Below are positions 1 through 6,199 of a stretch of 17,074 bases of DNA, piece after piece (within the stretch, counting starts at the first letter, position 1; the number at the start of each line of letters is the position of its first letter). The notes under the pieces are model-generated. The model was not told the origin of the DNA, made no database searches, and saw only the letters and a program-made list of their open reading frames with translations. The stretch is from assembly GCA_023717585.1 (NCBI GenBank), contig JAMQPJ010000477.1:1-17074 (forward strand), given 5' to 3'. The stretch comes from Thermoanaerobaculia bacterium. Lineage in GTDB: Bacteria; Acidobacteriota; Thermoanaerobaculia; UBA5066. A program made the position numbers and the translations under genes.

Positions 1-1133
1 CTCCATCCGTCGAGGCCGGCGCCAGCGAGACCCGCGAGGGCGAGCTGTGTGAAGACGAACCAGCGCGCCGGGAACCGGACACCCCGCACGATTCCCAGAT
101 CCCAGAGGATCGGGAGAAGCCCGCCAGGCGCCCCGACCGCGAGGACGAGGCCGAGCAGCGCGAGGAGCGCGAGCCCGGCGAGCAGCCGCGGCCGCGCGGC
201 GAGCCCCGCGCCGGCCCCCGCCGCGAGGACGAGCACGAGCGGGGACAGCGCGAGCGTCGCGAGGTAACCGCCCCGGCCCGGCAACGGATGGCGCGTCAGC
301 GCGTCCGGCGGCGGCAGGACGAGATCGAGAAGATCCGACGATCCGACGGGGCGAGCGAGCGCCTCGGCGCGCGTCCCGCCGGCGAGCCGGCCGGAGGATG
401 CGACGTAGTCGAAGAACGGCAACGCCGCGGCGGCCGCGAGACCCGCGCCGAGGAGGAGCCCTCCCGCGAGTCGCCTGTACGGCCTGCCTGCAACGGTCCC
501 CGAGGCGGGTTCCTCGCGCCGCGTGATGAGCGCGAGGAGCGTCGCAGCCGCCGCGCCCGCGACCGCAACGGCCGGCTCTCCCCCGAGGAACGAAAGGGCG
601 AAAACGACCGCGAGGCCGGCGGGCGAGCCGCCGCGTGCCGCATGCCGCGCCGCGACGAACAGCCAGGGGAGAAACGCCGCCGTTTCGAAGTTGTTGTATA
701 CGAGCGCGAGCGTCAGGAACGCTCCGCCTCCCGCATACACCGCCGCTCCGAGGAGCGCCCCGCAACGGGACGTGCCGAGGCCGAAGAGCCAGGCCGCCAT
801 TCCGGACGAGGCGACTGCGAGATGAAGAGCGATGCTCAGGAGCGGCCCCAAAGTCCCTGGGAGCAGGAACGGAAGGTCCCCGGGGTACAGGACGCCGGTC
901 TGGAGCTGAGCGAGCCACGGCTCTCCACACCCCGACAGGGGATTCCAGAGCGGCATGCCGGAGGCCCAGCGTGCGGCCGTGTACGCCTTCATCGGCCAGA
1001 AGAAATCGGCGAGGTCTCCACGCGCGGGAACGCCGTCCAGAAGCACGCTCGGCGCCAGAAAGACCGCCGCGAACGCGAGCCCCAAGGCGCAGCCCAGGAG
1101 AGCCGTCCGTCCCGTCGTCCCACGGCCTTGCAC
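1..1133 (-). CDS. YfhO-like polytopic membrane protein, N-terminal part (3' end off the left edge)
   Basis: Translating the minus strand from GTG at 1133 gives 377 uninterrupted codons to the window edge, so the C-terminus is missing. After one N-terminal membrane segment (about residues 10-30) comes a periplasmic-type loop with RGDLADFFWP (residues 38-47), then GMPLWNP, GEPWLAQLQTG and LYPGDLPF. This motif order is typical of the YfhO family and of GT-C-like membrane proteins. Members are thought to transfer sugars from lipid carriers onto cell-envelope glycopolymers. Many further Ala/Leu-rich membrane segments follow. A -10-like TAGAAT lies 8 nt before the GTG and there is no Shine-Dalgarno, so a leaderless start is likely. 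It lies downstream of the prepilin genes on the same strand but beyond their terminator. A role in pilin or surface glycosylation is only a guess. A generic glycosyltransferase 39-like protein is the main alternative. Confidence 0.75.
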   Translation of the reverse strand, partial: MQGRGTTGRTALLGCALGLAFAAVFLAPSVLLDGVPARGDLADFFWPMKAYTAARWASGMPLWNPLSGCGEPWLAQLQTGVLYPGDLPFLLPGTLGPLLSIALHLAVASSGMAAWLFGLGTSRCGALLGAAVYAGGGAFLTLALVYNNFETAAFLPWLFVAARHAARGGSPAGLAVVFALSFLGGEPAVAVAGAAAATLLALITRREEPASGTVAGRPYRRLAGGLLLGAGLAAAAALPFFDYVASSGRLAGGTRAEALARPVGSSDLLDLVLPPPDALTRHPLPGRGGYLATLALSPLVLVLAAGAGAGLAARPRLLAGLALLALLGLVLAVGAPGGLLPILWDLGIVRGVRFPARWFVFTQLALAGLAGAGLDGW

Positions 1134-1141
1134 CGCCAGCG

Positions 1142-1147
1142 ATTCTA
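1142..1147 (-). promoter_or_regulatory. -10-like TAGAAT of the YfhO-like gene
   Basis: TAGAAT on the minus strand ends 8 nt before the GTG at 1133. Transcription would start at or within a few nt of the start codon. The usual -35 position falls inside the upstream terminator stem and shows no TTGACA-like sequence. Prediction from pattern only. Confidence 0.5.
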
Positions 1148-1153
1148 GACCTG

Positions 1154-1183
1154 GAAAAGAAAAGAGCCCCGTGAGGGGCTCTT
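1154..1183 (-). terminator. Intrinsic terminator after the first prepilin gene
   Basis: Read on the minus strand, a perfect 9-bp stem AAGAGCCCC / GGGGCTCTT with a 4-nt loop (TCAC) is followed by the T-rich tract TTCTTTT. It begins about 22 nt after the prepilin stop codon. This is a textbook Rho-independent terminator, separating the prepilin unit from the YfhO-like gene. Confidence 0.9.
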
Positions 1184-1205
1184 GGATCGGGACTCAGCGG
1201 GACGG

Positions 1206-1700
1206 TTAGTTCTGCGCGCCCTGAGGATACTGGATGAACTGGCCGTTACAGAAGATGATGTCGTCGTTGAAGTTCGTCGTCTCCGGGCTGGTACCGACGA
1301 AGATTCCCCCGCCCGTGCCATCCTTGCCGTTGGACACGATCGCGTATTGCTGAAACGTGGCGTCCCCGCCGTAAAGGAAGAACGACGACCAGCCGTCCAC
1401 GAGGGGCAGGACGCGGATGTAGGTCGGCACGACCTGACCCTGGAATGTGGTGCCCATCGTGGCCGTGGGCGCGACGAGACCCGTGGGGAAGCCCGCGGCC
1501 GCCGGGTAGTGGTTGAAGTCGACTGCGTACGCCTCGGCCGCCGTGCCGGCGGAGCGAGCGTCGGCCATCGACCTCTTCTGCTTGGCACGCTGAATGGCGT
1601 TCAGCAGGTTGGGAATGGCGATCGCGACGATGATGCCGATGATCGCGACGACGATCAAAAGCTCGATCAAAGTGAAGCCCTTGCTGTTCCTCTTCTTCAT
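1206..1700 (-). CDS. Type IV prepilin / GspG-like pseudopilin (paralogue 1)
   Basis: A 164-residue secreted pilin-like subunit. The positively charged leader MKKRNSKG ends in the Gly of the prepilin peptidase site, G|FTLIELL. The Glu at mature position 5 (residue 13), needed for pilus assembly in this family, is present. A hydrophobic helix follows to about residue 32, then a globular C-terminal domain with SFFLYGG and the ending DIIFCNGQFIQYPQG. The leader is processed at the inner membrane by a PilD-type peptidase, and the subunit would polymerise in a type IV pilus or type II secretion pseudopilus. The ATG is supported by a perfect AGGAGGT seven nt upstream. The gene lies 172 bp downstream of a paralogue and ends at a strong terminator. 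No pilus machinery genes are in the window, so pilus versus secretion cannot be decided. Confidence 0.92.
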   Translation of the reverse strand: MKKRNSKGFTLIELLIVVAIIGIIVAIAIPNLLNAIQRAKQKRSMADARSAGTAAEAYAVDFNHYPAAAGFPTGLVAPTATMGTTFQGQVVPTYIRVLPLVDGWSSFFLYGGDATFQQYAIVSNGKDGTGGGIFVGTSPETTNFNDDIIFCNGQFIQYPQGAQN

Positions 1701-1707
1701 GAAATGA

Positions 1708-1714
1708 ACCTCCT
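1708..1714 (-). promoter_or_regulatory. Strong Shine-Dalgarno (AGGAGGT) of prepilin 1
   Basis: AGGAGGT on the minus strand is followed by 7 nt and the ATG at 1700. It fixes the start codon and contrasts with the neighbouring genes that have no ribosome-binding site. Confidence 0.85.
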
Positions 1715-1872
1715 AATCTCCAGTCTGCTTTCAAGACGCGTGCCGCATTCCCGCGAGGCCGAATCGGGCTCGTTCGGGCAGGAATCCGGCCAGAACAGCC
1801 CCGCAATGACGAATTTTTGTCGGGGAAGGCGGGAAGATCGGGCCACCGTTTGTCGGGCCGCGTCGGCCTCGA

Positions 1873-2358
1873 TCATCGCTGCACTCCCTCCGGAAACTGC
1901 ACGAACGTCCCGTCCACGAAGATGATGTCGGAATTGAAAGTCGTCGTCGAGCCGCCCATGGGACTCGATTCCTGGATGCCGTCCGCCCCCGCGGAGCACA
2001 CGGCATAATCGGTCTTCGACGCGTTCGCTCCGTACAGAAAGAACGAGTTCCATCCGTCCGCGAGCGGGATGGCCCGAATGTAGGTCGGGTGGATCGCACC
2101 CGAGATCGCCCCGATCGTGGTGGTGGGCAGCGAAAGCCCCGACGGCAGCGCGAGCGCGGCCGCGGCCGGATAGAAGTTCTGGTCCGTGGCATAGGCCTCG
2201 AGGGCGGTCGCGATCGTCTTCATGTCGGCCATCGAACGTTTCTGCCTCGCGCGGTGGATCGCGTTGAACATGCTCACGATCGAGATGGCGGCGATGATGC
2301 CGATGATCGCCACGACGATCAGAAGCTCGATGAGCGTGAATCCCCGGCGTCTCGGCAT
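1873..2358 (-). CDS. Type IV prepilin / GspG-like pseudopilin (paralogue 2)
   Basis: A pilin-like subunit of 161 residues if started at the ATG at 2358. In-frame GTG (2367) and TTG (2379) codons lie upstream, but the ATG gives the usual short basic leader MPRRRG before the peptidase site G|FTLIELL, with Glu at mature position 5. A hydrophobic helix reaches about residue 30. The C-terminal domain shares many positions with the downstream prepilin: RQKRSMAD versus KQKRSMAD, YFYP-type NFYP versus NHYP, NSFFLYG versus SSFFLYG, and the tail SDIIFVDGTFVQFPEG. The two are therefore tandem paralogues, probably co-transcribed with this one first. The ribosome-binding site is weak (AGGGTG, about 6 nt from the ATG). 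Whether it is a major or minor pilin cannot be told from sequence. Confidence 0.9.
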   Translation of the reverse strand: MPRRRGFTLIELLIVVAIIGIIAAISIVSMFNAIHRARQKRSMADMKTIATALEAYATDQNFYPAAAALALPSGLSLPTTTIGAISGAIHPTYIRAIPLADGWNSFFLYGANASKTDYAVCSAGADGIQESSPMGGSTTTFNSDIIFVDGTFVQFPEGVQR

Positions 2359-2430
2359 GCTTCGCACCCTGAATTCCAACTTGCGTACTCAAGAAACGTG
2401 CCTCGGGTCGGGGCCCTCGGGACTGGCCTT

Positions 2431-2436
2431 TAGAAT
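2431..2436 (+). promoter_or_regulatory. -10-like TAGAAT of the ATP-grasp gene
   Basis: TAGAAT ends 9 nt before the GTG at 2446, and no Shine-Dalgarno lies between. This spacing predicts transcription starting at about the GTG itself, a leaderless mRNA. No consensus -35 is seen 16-18 nt upstream. Confidence 0.5.
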
Positions 2437-2445
2437 GGGTCCAAC

Positions 2446-3981
2446 GTGATCCCCCGACCGCCATTCGCGTCCGCCCTCACGCTCGAGCAGGAGCTGGCCG
2501 AATTCGAGATCCTGAAACCGCGCCTGGCCGAAGTCTGGGACCTGATTTCCGGACGCGACGACCAGCCCCACACCTCGGTCGTCGTGCCGTCGCTCACGCT
2601 GGACCAGGCGGAAATGAAAAAGCTCGACGGCGCCAGCTTTTACGAGGAGAGGCTCCTTTTCCTCCTCATCCGGCTGCGCAACCCGCGGGCTCGCGTGGTC
2701 TTCGTGACCTCCCAGCCCGTTCATCCTCTCGTCCTCGAGTATTACTTCCAGCTCCTGGTCGGCATTCCGGCGAGCCACGCGCGCAGCCGACTCACGCTCC
2801 TCTGCGCCCACGACGCCTCGCCCCGTTCCCTCACGGAGAAGATCCTGGAACGGCCGCGCCTCATCGAGCGCATTCGGCAGGGCATCCCCGATCGCTCGCG
2901 CGCGTACCTGACCGTCTTCAACTCGACGCCGCTCGAGCGAAAGCTCGCCGTGCTCCTCGGCATTCCGCTGAACGGCGTCGACCCCGCCCTCAACTCGTTC
3001 GGGACGAAGTCCGGAGGCCGGAAGGTCTTCCGGGAAGCCGGCGTGCCGGTGCCGGACGGCTTCGAGGATCTGAGGGACGATGCCGACATCGAGGGGGCGC
3101 TCGTCGCGCTCAAGGAGCGAAATCCCGCCCTTCGGCGGGCGGTTGTGAAGCTGAACGACAGCTTCTCGGGCGAAGGCAACGCGGTTTTCCGCTACCCGGA
3201 GGCGGGCCTCCTCGCTGAAGGGGTGCATGCAACGCTGCCGAACGTCGAGTTCTCGGTGCCGTGGGAGACCTGGGACGACTACCACGCCAAGTTCCGGAGG
3301 ATGGGCGGCATCGCCGAGGAATTTCTCGAGGCGCCCCACAAGAGGTCCCCGAGCGTCCAGCTCCGGGGCGACCCGAACGGCGACGTCATCCCGATCTCCA
3401 CGCACGATCAGATCCTGGGCGGTCCGAGCGGTCAGGTCTTCCTCGGCTGCCTCTTCCCGGCCGCGGACGACTACCGGATGCTCATCCACGGCGCGGCGAT
3501 GCGCATCGGCAGTGTCCTCGCCGCGAAGGGCGTCGTGAGCAGGTTCGGCGTCGACTTTCTCGTGACGCGGGAAGACGACGCTCTTCCCTGGAAGCCCTGG
3601 GCCCTCGAGATCAACCTCCGCATGGGGGGGACGACGCACCCGTACCTCGCGCTCCAGTTCCTCACGGGCGGGCAGCTCGACGGAAAGACGGGCCTCTTCT
3701 ATTCCCCGCGCGGCTCGCCGAAGTTCTACCGCGCGACGGACAACCTCCGCTCGGACACGTTCCGCGGGCTCCTGCCCGAGGATCTCATCGAGATCGTCAC
3801 GATCAACTCCCTCCACTACAGCCACAACTCCGAGTCGGGCGTGCTCTTTCATCTCGTCGGCGCGCTTTCGGAATACGGCAAGCTCGGAATGACCGCCATC
3901 GGGAACACGCGCGAGGAGGTCGAGGCGATCTACGGCAAGACCCTGCGGATTCTCGACCACGAGGCCGGCATGGGCCGGTGA
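2446..3981 (+). CDS. PGM1-like ATP-grasp ligase (peptide ligase PGM1-related)
   Basis: A 511-residue protein with ATP-grasp organisation. The N-terminal Rossmann-like part contains NSTPLERKLAVLLGIPLNG (159-177) and GTKSGGRKVF (186-195), a signature I associate with PGM1-related proteins. PGM1 itself is the ATP-grasp peptide ligase of pheganomycin synthesis in Streptomyces. ATP-binding features are Lys235 with LNDSFSGEGN (236-245), FGVDFL (367-372) and the Mg-binding ALEINLRMGGTTHP (386-399). A PGM1_C-like tail (about 430-505) includes LHYSHNSESGVLFHL. It should couple ATP hydrolysis to carboxylate-amine ligation through an acyl phosphate; the substrates are unknown. Neither neighbour is a peptide natural-product gene and no precursor peptide was seen. 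GTG start with a -10-like box 9 nt upstream. It is divergent from the prepilins and 43 bp before malQ, which has its own promoter-like box. Confidence 0.85.
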   Translation: MIPRPPFASALTLEQELAEFEILKPRLAEVWDLISGRDDQPHTSVVVPSLTLDQAEMKKLDGASFYEERLLFLLIRLRNPRARVVFVTSQPVHPLVLEYYFQLLVGIPASHARSRLTLLCAHDASPRSLTEKILERPRLIERIRQGIPDRSRAYLTVFNSTPLERKLAVLLGIPLNGVDPALNSFGTKSGGRKVFREAGVPVPDGFEDLRDDADIEGALVALKERNPALRRAVVKLNDSFSGEGNAVFRYPEAGLLAEGVHATLPNVEFSVPWETWDDYHAKFRRMGGIAEEFLEAPHKRSPSVQLRGDPNGDVIPISTHDQILGGPSGQVFLGCLFPAADDYRMLIHGAAMRIGSVLAAKGVVSRFGVDFLVTREDDALPWKPWALEINLRMGGTTHPYLALQFLTGGQLDGKTGLFYSPRGSPKFYRATDNLRSDTFRGLLPEDLIEIVTINSLHYSHNSESGVLFHLVGALSEYGKLGMTAIGNTREEVEAIYGKTLRILDHEAGMGR

Positions 3982-4012
3982 GGCCGAACTCTCGCACCCC
4001 GAGGGGCGGGAG

Positions 4013-4018
4013 TAGCAT
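4013..4018 (+). promoter_or_regulatory. -10-like TAGCAT of malQ
   Basis: TAGCAT ends 6 nt before the malQ ATG. The nearest purine-rich stretch (GGGAG) is too far from the ATG to act as a normal ribosome-binding site. A leaderless malQ message is therefore plausible, in addition to read-through from the ATP-grasp gene. Confidence 0.4.
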
Positions 4019-4024
4019 CTGCAA

Positions 4025-5551
4025 ATGGTCCGCCTCACGCGCCAAGCCGGCGTGCTCCTGCACCCGACCTCGCTGCCGTCGCGATTCGGCGTGGGAGACC
4101 TGGGCCCGGCCGCCGACGCCTTTCTCGACTGGGCGTCGCGGGCGGGGCTGAGGCTCTGGCAGGTCCTGCCCCCGGGTCCGACCGGTCCCCACCATTCCCC
4201 CTATGACGGTCTCTCCGCGTTCGCCGGCGATCCGCTCCTCATCTCGCCCGAGTGGCTCGTCGAGGAGGGTCTCCTGCCGGCCGGCGCCCTCGACGGCGCG
4301 CCGGATTTCCCCGAAGGCCGCGTCGACTGGGAGCGCGTCGTGCCCTTCCGCCGGCACCTCCTCGAAGACTCGTTTCGCCACGCGCGCTCACTCGGCGGGA
4401 AGATCATCGGAGAGGTCACGCGCTTCACGAACGCCTCGTCTCAGTCCGCATGGCTCGCGGATTGGACGCTCTTCGCCGCGCTTCGCGAGAGGAACGAGGC
4501 GCGGCCCTGGACCGAATGGGATCCGGCCCTCGCGCGCCGCGAGGAGGCGGCACTCGCGGCGGCGCGGGCCGAGCTCGCCGAAGAGATCGCCTTTCACGGC
4601 TACGCGCAATTCCTCTTCTTCCGGCACTGGCAGCGGGTGAAAGCCGCCGCGAATGCGCGCGGCATCTCGATCCTCGGGGACCTGCCCATCTACGTCGCGG
4701 GAGACAGCGCCGACGTCTGGGCGCAGCGCCGGCTGTTCGCCCTCGCGGAGGACGGGCGGCCCACCGCGGTGGCGGGCGTTCCGCCGGACGACTTCAGCGC
4801 GGACGGCCAGCTCTGGGGTCATCCCCTCTTCCGCTGGGACGTTCTCGCCGACGAGGGATACGACTGGTGGATCGAGCGGATTCGTCTCAATCTCCGGCTC
4901 GCGGACGCCGTGCGCCTCGACCATTTCCGGGGCTTTTCCGCATATTGGGAAGTCCCTGCCGGCGCCGCGACCGCGCGCGAGGGGCGCTGGGTGAACGGAC
5001 CGGGCCTCATGCTCTTCATGGCCATCCAGCACGCGCTCGGAGACGTCGCGCTCGTGGCCGAAGACCTCGGCCTGCTCACGGACGACGTGAGGAGGCTCGT
5101 CGAGACGCTCGGCCTGCCGGGCATGAAGGTGCTGCAGTTCGCGTTCGGCGAGCTCGACAGCGAACACCTGCCGCATCGCCACGTTCCCAACAGCGTCGTC
5201 TACACGGGTACGCACGACAACGACACGGCCCGCGGGTGGTTCGCGGCTCTTCCCGACGACGCGAAGACGCGATTCCGCGACTACCTCGGCACTGCCGGCG
5301 AGAACGCGAACTGGGATCTCATCCGGGCGGCCTACGCTTCCGTCGCGGAGCGCGCGATCGTGCCGATGCAGGACATCCTCGACCTCGGAGCCGAGGGCCG
5401 CATGAACGTGCCCGGACGGGCGGGCCAGAACTGGGACTGGCGCGCCGCGAACGATGCGTTCTCGCCCGAACGAGCCGCGCGTCTCCGCCGCCTCGCGACG
5501 CTGACGGGACGCGCGACCGGTTCCTCGAGTTCCGCGAAACCGGCTCCGTGA
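4025..5551 (+). CDS. malQ: 4-alpha-glucanotransferase (amylomaltase, GH77)
   Basis: A 508-residue cytoplasmic enzyme of normal family length. It transfers 1,4-alpha-glucan segments between malto-oligosaccharides, releasing glucose, in maltodextrin and glycogen metabolism. GH77 landmarks appear in order: LPSRFGVGDLG near the N-terminus, QVLPPGPTGPHHSPY, GDLPIYVAGDSADVW, PPDDFSADGQLWGHPLF, RLDHFRGF, VAEDLG, GMKVLQFAFGE and YTGTHDNDTARGW. By comparison with characterised amylomaltases the catalytic nucleophile is Asp299 (RLDHF), the acid/base Glu346 (AEDLG) and the third carboxylate Asp398 (THDND). All are present, so the enzyme should be active. A -10-like TAGCAT lies 6 nt before the ATG. Its TGA overlaps the GTG of the next gene (GTGA), so the acetyltransferase is probably translationally coupled to it. 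Confidence 0.96.
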   Translation: MVRLTRQAGVLLHPTSLPSRFGVGDLGPAADAFLDWASRAGLRLWQVLPPGPTGPHHSPYDGLSAFAGDPLLISPEWLVEEGLLPAGALDGAPDFPEGRVDWERVVPFRRHLLEDSFRHARSLGGKIIGEVTRFTNASSQSAWLADWTLFAALRERNEARPWTEWDPALARREEAALAAARAELAEEIAFHGYAQFLFFRHWQRVKAAANARGISILGDLPIYVAGDSADVWAQRRLFALAEDGRPTAVAGVPPDDFSADGQLWGHPLFRWDVLADEGYDWWIERIRLNLRLADAVRLDHFRGFSAYWEVPAGAATAREGRWVNGPGLMLFMAIQHALGDVALVAEDLGLLTDDVRRLVETLGLPGMKVLQFAFGELDSEHLPHRHVPNSVVYTGTHDNDTARGWFAALPDDAKTRFRDYLGTAGENANWDLIRAAYASVAERAIVPMQDILDLGAEGRMNVPGRAGQNWDWRAANDAFSPERAARLRRLATLTGRATGSSSSAKPAP

Positions 5552-6168
5552 AATCATGGGAGCCGCAACGGCTCCTGGAGGCCTTGGTGGTTCGAGAGGT
5601 TCGGGAAGAACCCGGGGGCGCGACCGGCACGAGCGGGACCTACCCCGCCGGGGACGAAGAGGACGTCGCCCTGAAGGACGGCACGGCGGTGCATCTCCGC
5701 CCGATCCGGGGCGCCGACGAGGCGGGCCTCCTCGCGCTCTACGACCGCCTCTCGCCCGAAAGCCTTTATTTCCGATTCTTCTCGGTGCCCCAAAAGGACA
5801 CGGGGAAAGCCGCTTACCTCACGCACGTCGACTACGACAGGCGCTATGCCGTCGTCGCCGAGACGGCGGGAGCCATCGTGGGCGTCGCCCGATGGGAGCG
5901 CCTCGCCGACCGGCCGGGCCACGCGGAAGTCGCGTTCACGGTGGCCGACGACGTCCAGGGACGCGGACTGGGCGGCATTCTCTTCCGGCGTCTCGCCGCG
6001 CTGGCGCGCGCGCGGGGAATCACGGTCTTCGAAGCCGAGGTCCTGAAGAACAACGAGCGCATGCTGCGCGTTTTCGAGCGCACCGGCCTGCCGACGGCGA
6101 CGCGCGATCAGGGGAACATCCTGACGATCCTCCTGACGCTCGATCCGCCCGCACCGCCGCCCGCCTGA
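5548..6168 (+). CDS. GNAT-family N-acetyltransferase (Pat-like domain)
   Basis: A 206-residue protein starting at GTG 5548, chosen because it shares GTGA with the malQ stop and stays in the right frame. Residues 1-40 are a charged, Gly/Pro-rich low-complexity lead. The GNAT domain follows: LKDGTAVHLRPI, YDRLSPESLYFRFF, then the acetyl-CoA-binding QGRGLGG at 137-143, and a final strand after ARGITVFEAEVLKNNERML. The LKDGT/LRPI/LSPES-RFF opening resembles the acetyltransferase domain of bacterial protein lysine acetyltransferases (Pat-type). Here there is no cNMP-binding domain and no acyl-CoA-synthetase-like fusion. Protein acetylation is therefore possible, but the substrate is unknown. Coupling to malQ suggests, without proving, a link to glucan metabolism. 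The kinase gene begins 31 bp downstream. Confidence 0.85.
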   Translation: MKSWEPQRLLEALVVREVREEPGGATGTSGTYPAGDEEDVALKDGTAVHLRPIRGADEAGLLALYDRLSPESLYFRFFSVPQKDTGKAAYLTHVDYDRRYAVVAETAGAIVGVARWERLADRPGHAEVAFTVADDVQGRGLGGILFRRLAALARARGITVFEAEVLKNNERMLRVFERTGLPTATRDQGNILTILLTLDPPAPPPA

Positions 6169-6184
6169 TCCGGCGCCGTATCCC

Positions 6185-6190
6185 TATACT
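6185..6190 (+). promoter_or_regulatory. -10-like TATACT of the kinase gene
   Basis: TATACT is close to the TATAAT consensus and ends 9 nt before the kinase GTG at 6200. There is no Shine-Dalgarno between them. It sits in the 31-bp gap after the acetyltransferase gene and predicts a leaderless kinase transcript. Confidence 0.55.
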
Positions 6191-6199
6191 TGCCGCGCG

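Noticed and set aside
288..1174. Long overlapping plus-strand open frames with Arg- and Pro-rich products
   Set aside because: They lie opposite the YfhO-like gene. Their composition is that of GC-rich antisense frames, with no recognisable domain or ribosome-binding site.
1816..1857. Direct repeat TTTGTCGGG twice, 33 bp apart, between the prepilin genes
   Set aside because: Only two short copies with no flanking structure; could be chance, and it does not form a terminator hairpin with a T-tract.
2389..4038. Minus-strand open frame of about 549 codons opposite the ATP-grasp gene
   Set aside because: It is an antisense shadow in GC-rich DNA, rich in Arg, Glu and Val, without any known motif, while the plus strand encodes clear ATP-grasp motifs.
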